Shown here piece after piece: positions 52,683 to 61,746 of a stretch of 64,000 bases of DNA (position 1 is the first letter of the stretch; every line of letters starts with the position of its first letter). Both the position numbers and the translations under genes were made by a program. Origin of the DNA: Leifsonia sp. 71-9. GTDB taxonomy: Bacteria > Actinomycetota > Actinomycetes > Actinomycetales > Microbacteriaceae. The stretch is from positions 209,095 through 273,094 of the forward strand of contig NZ_MKVJ01000001.1 of assembly GCF_001898805.1 (NCBI RefSeq), given 5' to 3'. The notes under the pieces were generated by a model. It was not told the DNA's origin. It made no database searches and was given only the letters and a program-made list of their open reading frames with translations.

Positions 52683-53288
52683 ATGGAGCTCACGGAGGAG
52701 AGCCGGCGACCGCGCATCGGTGTGATGGGCGGCACGTTCGACCCGATCCACCACGGCCACCTGGTCGCGGCCAGTGAGGTCGCGCAGTCGTTCGACCTCG
52801 ACGAGGTCGTCTTCGTCCCGACGGGGCAGCCCTGGCAGAAGGGCGCCGTCACGGAGGCGGAGCACCGCTACCTGATGACGGTCATCGCGACCGCCTCGAA
52901 CCCGCGGTTCACCGTCAGCCGGGTGGACGTCGACCGGGCCGGTCCGACCTATACGATCGACACCCTGCGCGACCTGCGCGCGCAGCGGCCCGACGCCGAT
53001 CTCATCTTCATCACCGGTGCCGACGCCATCGCGCAGATCGTCAGCTGGCGGAACGTCGACGAGCTCTGGGAGCTCGCGCACTTCGTGGCTGTGAGTCGCC
53101 CGGGACATGACTTGAGTATTTCTGGATTGCCGTCGGGAGACGTAAGCTTGTTGGAAGTCCCGGCCCTGGCGATCTCGTCGACCGACTGTCGGAGCCGGGT
53201 GAGCAGGGGATTCCCGGTCTGGTACCTCGTGCCGGACGGTGTCGTCCAGTACATCTCGAAACACCACTTGTATCGGAGTGTTGCATGA
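52683..53288 (+). CDS. nadD: Nicotinate-nucleotide adenylyltransferase
   Basis: Makes nicotinate adenine dinucleotide in NAD synthesis. In 201 residues the nucleotidyl-transferase motif is [12 protein letters not shown] near residue 16, and the second is [13 protein letters not shown] near 170. The ATG at 52683 is the start; the first ten residues ([10 protein letters not shown]) are a short extension. It overlaps the following hypothetical gene by 4 bp. Confidence 0.96.
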   Translation: MELTEESRRPRIGVMGGTFDPIHHGHLVAASEVAQSFDLDEVVFVPTGQPWQKGAVTEAEHRYLMTVIATASNPRFTVSRVDVDRAGPTYTIDTLRDLRAQRPDADLIFITGADAIAQIVSWRNVDELWELAHFVAVSRPGHDLSISGLPSGDVSLLEVPALAISSTDCRSRVSRGFPVWYLVPDGVVQYISKHHLYRSVA

Positions 53289-54628
53289 CTTCGTGGCCTG
53301 AGCAGCCTGCGGATGGCCAGCCGCCCCTGACGCGGCGACAGGCACGTGAGAGCGAGCGCACGGCAGCGCGCCAAGAGTCGCGCCGTGCCGGCACGGCGGA
53401 GCCGACCCCGGGCGGCGAGATCCCCGTGCTGACCAACCAGGGGAACTCGGCGACCACGCCGGCTCCTGCGGCTCCCGTCCCCGCGACCCCCGCCTCCGAG
53501 CCTCCCGCGATCCCTGCGTCGGCCTTCGCCGATCCAGGCGTGGTCTCGCCGTCGCGCCCGCAGTCGGCGAGCGGCGACGACTTCGACGCGCTCCTCTTCG
53601 CCGAGCCCGGTGCGCCGGCCACCGCCGACAAGAACGAGCCCGCGCCGTCCGCGCTCTTCCACGAGGTCTCCGACCCGTCGAAGCCCGAGGCCGTCACCCA
53701 GCCCGTCTCGGTCGTCCCGCCCACCGGTGCGGCTCCGGCCGGTTCCCCCGAGCGCACGCTGACCCGCCGCGAGATGCGCGCGATGATGCAGGCGCAGGAG
53801 GCCAACCAGCAGGCCAACCACACCCCGCACCTCGCCGAGCCCGTCGTCCCCATCGCGTTCAACGCGCCCGACGCCCCCGCAGCGCAGGAGCCGTCGACAG
53901 ACGATCGCGCCGAGCAGGCGACCGGCGACGACGCGAAGACGGCCTGGCCGTTCGCGCCGCTCACGCCCTCAACCCCGTCCGGTTCCGCCGAGGACGCGCC
54001 GTTCGTCCCGACCCCGGCCGCACCGCCGGTGCAGACGTCTGCCCCGACCTCGCCGTTCACGGCGTTCGGGCTCGCGCCCTCCTCGGCCGCGACCCCGAAG
54101 GCCGCCGAGCCCGTCGAGGCCGATGACGCGTCCGCGCAGGAGCGCCGCCCGTTCACCCCGCCGACCGGCCACTGGTCGACCGCGGCCGAGGTGGAGGACA
54201 CGAGCGAGCCGATCATCTCGCGCAACGTCGGGCAGTCCACCGCGGCGACGACCACCAACGCGCTCATCCTGCCGTCCATCCCTCGCCCGGATGCGACCGC
54301 CCCTCTCAGCAGCACGGGGGAGATCCTCGTGACCGGCTCCATCGACCTGCCGCGCGGCGTCGGGTCGACCGGGCTCAACCCGGAGCACCTCGACTCCTCC
54401 GACATCGACAACCTGCTCGACGGAGAAGAGAACGAGTTCAACACCTCGGAGGTCGCCCCTGTGCGCGCCTCCCGGGCGATCAGCACCCACACGTCCACGC
54501 GCGGCGTCATCACGCCGCCGAAGAAGCGCGGCAACGCCCTGCCGACCGTGCTCATCATCACCGCGGGCGTGCTCGCGGTGGGCGTCATCGGCCTGCTCGT
54601 CGCCGCTTACTGGCTGAAGGTGTTCTGA
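53285..54628 (+). CDS. Large disordered protein with C-terminal membrane anchor
   Basis: A 447-residue hypothetical protein, mostly Pro/Ala/Ser/Asp-rich low-complexity sequence, ending in one membrane helix at about 420-444 ([21 protein letters not shown]). Two basic motifs recur: [16 protein letters not shown] near residue 15 and [14 protein letters not shown] near 158. The chain is therefore a long cytoplasmic tail on a C-terminal anchor. The slot between nadD and rsfS is occupied in many actinobacteria by a LytR-CpsA-Psr protein, which this is not. Function unknown. It is coupled to nadD by a 4-bp overlap. Confidence 0.75.
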   Translation: MTSWPEQPADGQPPLTRRQARESERTAARQESRRAGTAEPTPGGEIPVLTNQGNSATTPAPAAPVPATPASEPPAIPASAFADPGVVSPSRPQSASGDDFDALLFAEPGAPATADKNEPAPSALFHEVSDPSKPEAVTQPVSVVPPTGAAPAGSPERTLTRREMRAMMQAQEANQQANHTPHLAEPVVPIAFNAPDAPAAQEPSTDDRAEQATGDDAKTAWPFAPLTPSTPSGSAEDAPFVPTPAAPPVQTSAPTSPFTAFGLAPSSAATPKAAEPVEADDASAQERRPFTPPTGHWSTAAEVEDTSEPIISRNVGQSTAATTTNALILPSIPRPDATAPLSSTGEILVTGSIDLPRGVGSTGLNPEHLDSSDIDNLLDGEENEFNTSEVAPVRASRAISTHTSTRGVITPPKKRGNALPTVLIITAGVLAVGVIGLLVAAYWLKVF

Positions 54629-54683
54629 TCCTCCGCTCCGCCACCTCGACACCAGACATCGTCACCGCACCGGAGGCACGACC

Positions 54684-55061
54684 GTGACCGCATCCCCGCA
54701 CGCCCTCGAGATCCTGCAGATCGCGGCGACCGCCGCCGACTCCAAGGGCGGTGAGGACCTCGTCGCCCTCGACGTCTCGGGCCCGCTGCCCCTGACCGAC
54801 GCGTTCCTGCTCGTCAGCGGTCGGGTCGAGCGCAACGTCATGGCGATCGCCGGCGAGGTGGAGGACCAGCTCAACGAGGCGGGCGTGCGCACGCTGCGCC
54901 GCGAGGGCCGCTCCGAGGGCCGCTGGGTGCTCCTCGACTTCGGCGACCTGGTCGTGCACGTCTTCCACGAGGAGGACCGCATGTACTACTCCCTCGAGCG
55001 TCTCTGGAAGGACTGCCCCGTCCTCCCGATCGAGCTCCCCGTCCACGACGCCGCCCAGTAG
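54684..55061 (+). CDS. rsfS: Ribosomal silencing factor RsfS
   Basis: Binds L14 and blocks subunit joining under starvation. The 125 residues have the DUF143 fold: GGEDLVALDVSG, TDAFLLVSGRVERNVMAIA, RREGRSEGRWVLLDFGDLVV and VHVFHEEDRMYYSLERLW. It follows the anchor gene by 55 bp and ends the nadD cluster. Confidence 0.95.
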   Translation: MTASPHALEILQIAATAADSKGGEDLVALDVSGPLPLTDAFLLVSGRVERNVMAIAGEVEDQLNEAGVRTLRREGRSEGRWVLLDFGDLVVHVFHEEDRMYYSLERLWKDCPVLPIELPVHDAAQ

Positions 55062-55095
55062 CCCGCTGCCGCCGTCACGGCGGTTTCCCGGTTGC

Positions 55096-55115
55096 ACATG
55101 AGAGTTCTCTCATGT
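55096..55115. promoter_or_regulatory. 20-bp palindrome before zinc-ribbon gene
   Basis: ACATGAGAG-TT-CTCTCATGT has perfect 9-bp arms and lies 20 bp before the zinc-ribbon gene start. It looks like a dimeric repressor operator. It matches neither the actinobacterial LexA box nor any site I know. Confidence 0.5.
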
Positions 55116-55135
55116 TGGCCTTGTTGACTGTGGCC

Positions 55136-55456
55136 ATGAAGTGTCCCACCGACAACGCGACCCTGGTCATGAGCGAGCGCAACGGCATCGAGATCGACTA
55201 CTGCCCGGAGTGCCGCGGTGTGTGGCTCGACCGCGGCGAACTCGACAAGATCATCGACCGCGCGGGGGCGGTGACGCCCGCTGCCGCGCCGACGCCGCCG
55301 GCTCCGCACTACCAGGAGCCGGCGTACCGCGAGCCCGCGTACCCGCAGCAGCAGGGGTATCCGCAGCAGGGCTACCAGCAGCCCGGCTACGCCCCGCAGG
55401 GCCAGCGGCCGTACAAGAAGAAGCGCGAGAACTGGCTCAGCGAGCTCTTCGACTGA
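55136..55456 (+). CDS. Zinc-ribbon (TFIIB-type) protein with Gln/Tyr-rich tail
   Basis: A 106-residue protein. The N-terminal ~42 residues form a zf-TFIIB zinc ribbon, CPTDNATLV and then YCPECRGVWLDRGELD, with Cys3 and the C-x2-C pair. The rest is a Pro/Gln/Tyr repeat region (QQQGYPQQGYQQPGY) and a basic end. Function is unknown; such proteins are widespread. The start is ATG 55136; an ATG at 55112 lies in the palindrome and has no ribosome-binding site. The palindrome suggests dedicated control. Confidence 0.8.
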   Translation: MKCPTDNATLVMSERNGIEIDYCPECRGVWLDRGELDKIIDRAGAVTPAAAPTPPAPHYQEPAYREPAYPQQQGYPQQGYQQPGYAPQGQRPYKKKRENWLSELFD

Positions 55457-55469
55457 CGCGTCACTGCAC

Positions 55470-55511
55470 GACGCGCCCGGGGGAGTATCAGGATTTTTTC
55501 CTGGGCGCGTC
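55470..55511 (+). terminator. Hairpin after zinc-ribbon gene
   Basis: GACGCGCCC pairs with GGGCGCGTC, plus three more pairs inward. The loop contains a TTTTTT run and an alternative small hairpin CAGGA-TTTTT-TCCTG. It ends the transcript before tRNA-Ala. Confidence 0.5.
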
Positions 55512-55572
55512 CGTGTAGTACGCTGGATGAGTTGTCGCGGGGAACCGGGGCGGCGAATCTCAAACTGAACAT

Positions 55573-55645
55573 GGGTCTGTGGCGCAGCTGGTAGCGCACC
55601 TGCATGGCATGCAGGGGGTCAGGGGTTCGAGTCCCCTCAGATCCA
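55573..55645 (+). tRNA. tRNA-Ala (anticodon GGC)
   Basis: Acceptor GGGTCTG/CAGATCC (one G-U pair), D-arm GCGC...GCGC, anticodon stem CCTGC/GCAGG with loop ATGGCAT (GGC), and T-loop TTCGAGT are present. Discriminator A; CCA is not encoded. TACGCT at 55519 may be its -10. Confidence 0.97.
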
Positions 55646-55654
55646 CCCACGAAG

Positions 55655-55692
55655 CCCGACTTCCGCGTGAATACGCCGAAGTCGGGTTTTTT
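55655..55692 (+). terminator. Rho-independent terminator of tRNA-Ala
   Basis: CCCGACTTC pairs with GAAGTCGGG, with inner pairing CGCGT/ACG, followed by TTTTTT. The classical form is unusual for this high-GC genome. Confidence 0.92.
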
Positions 55693-55709
55693 CGTGCGCT
55701 CGCAGGCCG

Positions 55710-56279
55710 TCAGCGCGCGGAGCGCGGCGGCGGGACGTCGGATGTGCCGTCGGTGCCGGTGCCGATGCCGGTGCCGGTGCCGGTGTCGATGCGGGGCTCC
55801 GCGTGCCGAGCGGCACTCTCGCGGTTCTCGCTCACAGGCGTCTCCGCCGGGCGAGCGTCGACCGGGCGCGCCGCGTCGGTGCGGGCGGCTTCAGTGCGGG
55901 GCGCGTCGGTGCGCTGCTCGTCGATGCGGTTGCCGTTGCGGTCGGTGCGGACGTCCGGGTCGAGCGCGTCGGCCTTGGCCAGCTTCTCGTCGATGGACGA
56001 GCGGGCTTCGGCGGCCTCCGTGGCGTGCGCCTCGGCGGAGCGTCGGCGCTGCTCGGCTTCGACCTCCGCCTGCTTGGCGTCCGCGGTCGCCTGGGCGGCC
56101 TTGGCCTCACGTTCACGGGCGGCCAGGTCGTCGTCGCGCGCATCGGCCCGCAGCTCCTGCGCGCGCTGGCGGTCGTGCTCCTGCTTGCGGCGACGCCCGG
56201 CGGTGAGGGCGACCACGATGATCGCGATGACGATCACCACGATGACGACGATCAGAATGATCCATCCGGTTGTGTTCAT
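55710..56279 (-). CDS. Membrane-anchored coiled-coil hypothetical protein
   Basis: A 189-residue protein with an N-terminal membrane helix (residues 4-27, very Ile/Val-rich). A highly charged coiled coil of Ala/Glu/Arg/Asp follows at about 30-105, and then a disordered tail. The last ~35 residues include a Thr-Gly repeat (DTGTGTGIGTGTDG) encoded by tandem 6-bp units at 55750-55790. No known family is recognised. The topology suggests a cytoplasmic coiled coil tethered to the membrane. It is flanked by the tRNA terminator and the opp-operon control region, and appears monocistronic. Confidence 0.7.
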   Translation of the reverse strand: MNTTGWIILIVVIVVIVIAIIVVALTAGRRRKQEHDRQRAQELRADARDDDLAAREREAKAAQATADAKQAEVEAEQRRRSAEAHATEAAEARSSIDEKLAKADALDPDVRTDRNGNRIDEQRTDAPRTEAARTDAARPVDARPAETPVSENRESAARHAEPRIDTGTGTGIGTGTDGTSDVPPPRSAR

Positions 56280-56330
56280 GCCGGGTCACGGTACGCCTCC
56301 CACGCGGCGGGGGTAGTGCCGAGCGGGCGC

Positions 56331-56390
56331 CGACATTCGTGCCAAATGTCGTGAAAGCGCTGCTCAAAGTCGACATTCGTGCCGAATGTG
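56331..56390. promoter_or_regulatory. Two 21-bp palindromes 40 bp apart, operator of ABC/LLM operon
   Basis: CGACATT-N7-AATGTCG (56331-56351) and a second copy CGACATTCG...CGAATGTGG (56371-56391) start exactly 40 bp apart in the 265-bp gap before the importer operon. The half site ACATT(C/T)G/CGAATGT is a good inverted repeat. The sites fit a dimeric regulator bound cooperatively on one face. They could serve either the minus-strand gene or the importer operon; the latter is more likely. The rest of the gap (56392-56544) shows no gene. Confidence 0.6.
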
Positions 56391-56544
56391 GCGCGCGCGT
56401 AGCCCCAGAAGCGCGCGGAACGCGAGGGGAGAGGTAACGGCGCGTAAGAACGGACACAGTCGGTAATCCGATGGCGCACGAGGCGCGGGTTCCTGGGGGA
56501 ATGGGCTCCACCACCTCCACCGCTTCCCCGTGAAAGGAGCCGAC

Positions 56545-57504
56545 ATGGGCAGGTACATCCTGCGGCGTCTCGCACAGGCCGCCCTGGTGCTCGCCGTCGC
56601 GTACGCCGCGAGCTACCTCGTGCTCTGGGCGCTGCCCGGCGACGCGCTCGCGAGCCTCACCGGCGGCCAGTCCAGCGATCTGACCGCCGACCAGGTCGCG
56701 GCGATCCGCTCGGAGTGGGGCCTCGACCAGCCGGTGCTCGTTCGGCTGCTGACATCGGCCGCCCACGCGCTCACCGGCGACTTCGGGAGGTCGTTCGTCT
56801 CGGGCCGCCCGGTCTCCGCCCTTATCGCAGAAAGCCTCCCGGCGACGGCGCAGATCGCGGGCCTCGGCTTCGTCTTCGCCCTCCTCCTCGGCACCGGGAT
56901 CGCGCTGGCGGCCACCCGCACCCGGGCGCGCTGGCTGCGCGGGCTGCTCCTCGGCCTGCCGCCGCTGGGCGTGGCGATCCCGTCGTTCTGGCTCGGACTG
57001 CTGCTGATCCAGTTCTTCTCGTTCCAGCTCGCCCTGTTCCCAGCGACCGGCAACGGCCCGGGCAGCGCGGTGCTCCCAGCGATCACGCTCGCCATTCCGA
57101 CCAGCGCGCTGATCGCGCAGCTGCTCGCCCAGGGCCTCGACCGCGAGCTCGCCCAGCCCTACGCCGACACGGCACGGGCGAAGGGAGCCTCCACCACCCG
57201 CGTGCAGCTCGGCCACGCCTTCCGCAACGCCGCGCTGCCGGCGCTCACGATCGCGGGGCTGGTGGTCGGCAACCTGCTGGCCGGATCCGTGGTGACGGAG
57301 ACGGTCTTCGGCCGGACGGGCCTCGGCAGGACCACCGCCGACGCGGTGGCGGCGCAGGACATCCCCGTGGTGCAGGGCGTCGTCGTCTTCGGAGCGCTGG
57401 TGTTCGTGGTCGTCAACCTGATCGTGGACCTGGTGTACCCGCTCCTGGACCCGCGGATCGTGACGGCCCGCGCCCGCGTCCGCATCCCGGCGGTGACCGC
57501 ATGA
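56545..57504 (+). CDS. Peptide/nickel-type ABC permease (DppB-like)
   Basis: First membrane subunit of an importer, 319 residues with six membrane segments. The family opening YILRRLAQAALVLAVAY and the EAA-like loop (YADTARAKGASTTRVQLGHAF) are clear. The start is ATG 56545 with AAAGGAG upstream. It overlaps the next permease by 4 bp. It is the first gene of a six-gene operon with fused ATPases, a lipoprotein and two flavin monooxygenases. Confidence 0.93.
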   Translation: MGRYILRRLAQAALVLAVAYAASYLVLWALPGDALASLTGGQSSDLTADQVAAIRSEWGLDQPVLVRLLTSAAHALTGDFGRSFVSGRPVSALIAESLPATAQIAGLGFVFALLLGTGIALAATRTRARWLRGLLLGLPPLGVAIPSFWLGLLLIQFFSFQLALFPATGNGPGSAVLPAITLAIPTSALIAQLLAQGLDRELAQPYADTARAKGASTTRVQLGHAFRNAALPALTIAGLVVGNLLAGSVVTETVFGRTGLGRTTADAVAAQDIPVVQGVVVFGALVFVVVNLIVDLVYPLLDPRIVTARARVRIPAVTA

Positions 57505-58424
57505 CCGAGACGCTCGCCCTCGACCGCGCGTCGGCCTCCGGCACTGCCGCGGCCACCGACGCCGACTCCGCCGCTCGCTCGCGCCGCGCGGCCCGTGGCG
57601 CCTCCACCGTCCGCGACCTGCTCGGCCGCCCCGGCCTCGTCGTGTCGGCGGTCTGGATCCTGGTCCTGCTCGTCGCGGCCGTCGCGCCGACCCTCTTCAC
57701 CCCGGTGGACCCGCTGGAGACGACCGGCCCCGTGCGTCAGGCGCCCTCTTTCGCCCACCTGTTCGGGACCGACGCCATCGGCCGCGACCTCTTCTCGCGC
57801 GTCGTGCACGGGGCCGGGCTGTCGCTCGGCGCCGCCGCGATCGCGGTGGTCGTCGGGCTGCTCGCCGGCACCGTCATCGGGTTGGTCGCGGGCTACCGCG
57901 GCGGCTGGGTGGACGCGGTGCTCATGCGCTTCACCGACGTGCTGCTCGCCATCCCGGGCCTGCTCCTCTCGCTCGCCTTCGTCGTCGCCCTCGGCTTCGG
58001 AACGGTCAACGTCGCGATCGCGGTCGGTGTCACCTCGGTCGCGTCCAACGCCCGCGTGCTCCGCTCGGAGGTCCTGCGCGTGCGGTCGAGCGTCTACGTG
58101 GAGGCCGCGGTCGCCGGCGGCGCCGGACGGCTGCGGGTGCTGCTGCGGCATGTGCTCCCGAACTCGATCTCCCCGCTGCTCGCACTGGTCGCGCTCGACT
58201 TCTCCAGCGCCATCCTCGCGATCTCGGCCCTCAGCTTCCTCGGCTACGGCGCCCAGCCGCCGACGCCGGAATGGGGAGCCCTCGTCGCGAACGGCCGTGA
58301 CTTCCTCGCGACCGCGTGGTGGATGACGACCATCCCCGGCCTGGTGATCGCCCTCACGGTGCTCGCCGGCAACCGGATCTCGCGCGGGCTGTCGAACCTC
58401 GGCACGGCGGGAGGGGCACGATGA
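57501..58424 (+). CDS. Peptide/nickel-type ABC permease (DppC-like)
   Basis: Second membrane subunit, 307 residues. A cytoplasmic Ala/Arg-rich N-terminus (~40) is followed by FGTDAIGRDLFSRVVHGAG and the EAA loop YVEAAVAGGAGRLRVLLRH. The C-terminal block SALSFLGYGAQPPTPEWG is diagnostic of DppC/OppC. It is coupled by 4-bp overlaps at both ends. Confidence 0.93.
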   Translation: MTETLALDRASASGTAAATDADSAARSRRAARGASTVRDLLGRPGLVVSAVWILVLLVAAVAPTLFTPVDPLETTGPVRQAPSFAHLFGTDAIGRDLFSRVVHGAGLSLGAAAIAVVVGLLAGTVIGLVAGYRGGWVDAVLMRFTDVLLAIPGLLLSLAFVVALGFGTVNVAIAVGVTSVASNARVLRSEVLRVRSSVYVEAAVAGGAGRLRVLLRHVLPNSISPLLALVALDFSSAILAISALSFLGYGAQPPTPEWGALVANGRDFLATAWWMTTIPGLVIALTVLAGNRISRGLSNLGTAGGAR

Positions 58425-60094
58425 CCGACGAGGAGCGCACGGAACTGCTGCGGGTCGACGACCTGCGCATCGGATACCGCACGCGAGGAGGTCTCGTCGA
58501 GGCGGTGCGGGGCATCGGCTTCAGCGTCGCGGCCGGGGAGCGCGTCGCGGTCGTCGGCGAGTCGGGCTCGGGCAAGTCGACGACGGCTGCGGCCATCGTG
58601 CGACTGCTGGCTCCGAACGCGGCGGTCGGCGGGACGATCCGCTTCGACGGAGAGGACCTCTCCGGCCTGCGCGGGGCGGCTTTCCGGTCGCTGCTCGGCC
58701 GGCGGATCGGCTACGTGCCCCAGGACCCGACCGTCTCCCTCAACCCGGTGAAGACGATCGGGCAGCAGGTGGCGGAGGTGCTGACCATCCACAAGCTGGC
58801 CGACCGGCGCACCGCACTGCTGGACGCGGTGGAGGCGCTGGAGCGTGCGGGCATCGACCGCCCCGAACTGCGCGCGCGGCAGTACCCGCACCAGCTCTCG
58901 GGCGGCCAGCGGCAGCGGGTCCTGATCGCGATCGCCCTGGCCGCGCGCCCGGCGCTCGTGATCGCGGACGAGCCGACCAGCGCCCTCGACGTGACCGTGC
59001 AGCGCCGCATCCTGGACCAGCTCGATGCGCTGACCGAGGAGGTCGGCGCCTCGACGCTGCTCATCACGCACGATCTCGGGATCGCCGCGGAGCGCGCGGA
59101 CCGGATCCTCGTGCTGTCGGAGGGCGCGCTGGTCGAGGAGGGGACGCCCGACGCGGTCCTCGGCGACCCGCAGCACCCCTACACCCGGTCGCTCATCGCG
59201 GCGGCGCCGAGCCTCAACACGACCGGCGGCACCTTCCTCACCCGCGCTCGGGAGCGGCACGCGGTCGCGCCGACCGACACCGCGCCGGCTCCGGAGGCCC
59301 TGCTGCGGGCCGACGGACTGGTCAAGGAGTTCGGCGGGGTGCGCGCGGTCGACGACGTCAGCGTCGCGATCGAGCGCAGGCGCACCCTCGCGCTCGTGGG
59401 GGAGTCCGGCTCGGGCAAGACCACGACCTCCCGGCTGATCCTGCGGCTCGAGCAGCCGACCGCCGGACGGATCGTGTTCGACGGGGAGGACGTCACCGCG
59501 CTCGCGGGCGGACGGCTCCGGCAGCTGCGCCGCCGCATCCAGGTCGTCTATCAGAACCCCTACGCCTCCCTGAACCCGCGGCTGTCGATCGGCGACGTGA
59601 TCGCCGAGCCGCTGCGCTCGCTCCGGGTCGGCGACCGCCGCTCCTCGGCCGAACGCGCTCGCGTGCTGCTGGACGAGGTGGGGCTTCCGGCGGGGGCCTT
59701 CGACCGCCGGCCGGCCGAGCTCTCGGGAGGCCAGCGCCAGAGGGTCGCGATCGCCCGCGCCCTCGCGCTGCGCCCCGAGCTGATCGTGCTGGACGAGGCG
59801 GTCTCGGCGCTCGACGTGCGCGTGCAGGCGCAGATCCTGCAGCTGCTCGCCGAGCTGCAGGCCGAGCACGGCGTCGCCTACCTCTTCATCAGTCACGACC
59901 TCGCCGTCGTGCGCCAGATCTCCGACGAGGTGGCCGTGCTCCGCGCCGGCCGCGTCGTCGAGGCCGGACCGGTCGCGACCGTGTTCGGCGACCCGCAGCA
60001 CCCGTACACCCGCGACCTGCTGGAGGCCATCCCGGGTCGCGACTCCCACTCCCGCCTCCCCGACCCCCACCACAGCATCAGGAGAACAGCATGA
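58421..60094 (+). CDS. Fused dual ABC ATPase (DppD-DppF-like)
   Basis: A 557-residue protein carrying both ATPase domains of a peptide-type importer in one chain. Domain 1 has Walker A GESGSGKST near residue 50, signature LSGGQRQRV and Walker B LVIADEPTSALD. Domain 2 has Walker A GESGSGKTT near 330, signature LSGGQRQRV and Walker B LIVLDEAVSALD. Each ends with the oligopeptide-type HPYTRSL/HPYTRDL segment. The Glu after Walker B Asp is intact in both. It is coupled to the upstream permease and the downstream lipoprotein gene. Confidence 0.95.
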   Translation: MTDEERTELLRVDDLRIGYRTRGGLVEAVRGIGFSVAAGERVAVVGESGSGKSTTAAAIVRLLAPNAAVGGTIRFDGEDLSGLRGAAFRSLLGRRIGYVPQDPTVSLNPVKTIGQQVAEVLTIHKLADRRTALLDAVEALERAGIDRPELRARQYPHQLSGGQRQRVLIAIALAARPALVIADEPTSALDVTVQRRILDQLDALTEEVGASTLLITHDLGIAAERADRILVLSEGALVEEGTPDAVLGDPQHPYTRSLIAAAPSLNTTGGTFLTRARERHAVAPTDTAPAPEALLRADGLVKEFGGVRAVDDVSVAIERRRTLALVGESGSGKTTTSRLILRLEQPTAGRIVFDGEDVTALAGGRLRQLRRRIQVVYQNPYASLNPRLSIGDVIAEPLRSLRVGDRRSSAERARVLLDEVGLPAGAFDRRPAELSGGQRQRVAIARALALRPELIVLDEAVSALDVRVQAQILQLLAELQAEHGVAYLFISHDLAVVRQISDEVAVLRAGRVVEAGPVATVFGDPQHPYTRDLLEAIPGRDSHSRLPDPHHSIRRTA

Positions 60095-61731
60095 GAACAC
60101 CGACCTTCCGCCGGCTCGCCGCCGGCATCGCGACCGCGGCGGCCGCCGGCCTGCTGCTGTCGGCCTGCGCGGGCACGTCCGCCCCGGGGGCCTCGTCGTC
60201 CGCGGCCGCCACCCCCGTCGACGGCGGCGCCCTGACCTTCGCGCTCGGGAACGACCCGATCACGCTCAACCCGACCGCGACGGGCAGCGGCAACGACACT
60301 CTCTACGTCGAACGCCAGCTGTTCGACTCGCTGACCGAGCAGGACCCGAAGACGGGCAAGATCCTGCCCTGGCTCGCCACGAAGTGGGAGGCGAACGCCG
60401 ACGCGACGCAGTTCACCTTCACGCTGCGGAAGGGGGTGACCTTCTCGGACGGCACCCCGCTGACGGCCGCGGTCGTCAAGGCCAACTTCGACGACATCGT
60501 GGCGAACGCGACGAAGGCGCTGAACGCGATCACCGCCCTCCCGAACTATGCGGGGACGACGGTGGTCGACGACTCCACCTTCACGGTGAGCTTCTCGAAG
60601 CCCAACGGCGCGTTCCCCCAGGCCGCGTCGTCGGTCGCGCTCGGCCTCCTCTCGCCGAAGTCGCTGGAGATCCCGTTCGACGACCGCGCCACCGGGGCGG
60701 GGCTCAGCGGCACCGGCCCGTTCGTGCTGAAGAGCTACACCAAGAACACGTCGGTGGTCCTGACCAAGCGCAGCGGTTACTCCTGGGCGCCCGAGGACTA
60801 CGCCAACCGCGGAGCCGCGCACCTCGACACGGTGACGTTCACGATCGTCCCCGAGGCCGGCGTGCGCACCGGCAGCCTCAGCTCGAAGCAGGTCGACGCG
60901 ATCGGCGGCGTGCTGCCGCAGGACATCGCGGGACTGCAGGCGCAGAAGACCCCGCTGGTGGTCCGGGCGAACCCGGGCATCGCGTTCGGGCTCTCGACCT
61001 ACATCAAGGAGGGCTCCGCGCTGGCGGACGTCTCGGTGCGCAAGGCACTGCTCACCGCGCTCGACCGGAACCTGATCCAGCAGTCGGCCCTCACCCCGGA
61101 GTTCGCGGTCGCGACCAGCGTGCTCGCCGCCAACACCCCCGGCGCCGTCGACCTCAGCAAGAAGCTCGGCTTCGACAAGAAGGCCTCCGAGAAGCTGCTC
61201 GACGCGGCCGGTTGGAAGAAGGGCAGCGACGGCATCCGGGAGAAGGACGGCACGAAGCTCGACCTGAAGCTCGGCTACATCGCCAACTTCAACCCGAACC
61301 AGTCGATCATCGAACTCATCCAGCAGCAGCTGAAGGCGATCGGCATCCAGGTCGAGGTCTGGACGGGCACCGTGCCGCAGTACCTCGCCGAGGCGAGCGC
61401 CGGGCACTTCGACCTCGCCTACGGCAACCTGTCCCGGGCCGACGGCGACGTGCTCCGCACGCAGTTCTCCTCCGCGCTGCCGAGCAACGCGCCCAAGGGA
61501 TACACGGACGCGGAGCTGCAGCAGGACCTCACGGACCAGCTCGCGACCGCCGACCAGACGAAGCGCGCCGCGATCGCCCAGAAGGCCAACGCCCGCATCG
61601 TCGACCTCGCGTACTACATCCCGGTCGTCGAGCTGACGACGGTGCTCGGGACCGCCACGGACGTGCACGGCATCGTGCTCGGGGCCGACTCGCGCCTCGG
61701 CTCGCTGGTCGACGCGTACAAGACCAAATAG
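60091..61731 (+). CDS. ABC substrate-binding lipoprotein, family 5
   Basis: Extracytoplasmic binding protein of the importer, 546 residues. The signal peptide carries the lipobox LSAC with lipidated Cys26 after the basic MRTPTFRRLA. The family 5 fold follows from GGALTFALGNDPITLNP, with WEANADATQFTFTLRKGV and SYTKNTSVVLTKR. Such proteins bind oligopeptides, nickel, glutathione or other amphiphilic ligands; the ligand cannot be told. The ATG overlaps the ATPase stop by 4 bp. Confidence 0.94.
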   Translation: MRTPTFRRLAAGIATAAAAGLLLSACAGTSAPGASSSAAATPVDGGALTFALGNDPITLNPTATGSGNDTLYVERQLFDSLTEQDPKTGKILPWLATKWEANADATQFTFTLRKGVTFSDGTPLTAAVVKANFDDIVANATKALNAITALPNYAGTTVVDDSTFTVSFSKPNGAFPQAASSVALGLLSPKSLEIPFDDRATGAGLSGTGPFVLKSYTKNTSVVLTKRSGYSWAPEDYANRGAAHLDTVTFTIVPEAGVRTGSLSSKQVDAIGGVLPQDIAGLQAQKTPLVVRANPGIAFGLSTYIKEGSALADVSVRKALLTALDRNLIQQSALTPEFAVATSVLAANTPGAVDLSKKLGFDKKASEKLLDAAGWKKGSDGIREKDGTKLDLKLGYIANFNPNQSIIELIQQQLKAIGIQVEVWTGTVPQYLAEASAGHFDLAYGNLSRADGDVLRTQFSSALPSNAPKGYTDAELQQDLTDQLATADQTKRAAIAQKANARIVDLAYYIPVVELTTVLGTATDVHGIVLGADSRLGSLVDAYKTK

Positions 61732-61746
61732 CAGGAGGAGACCCCC

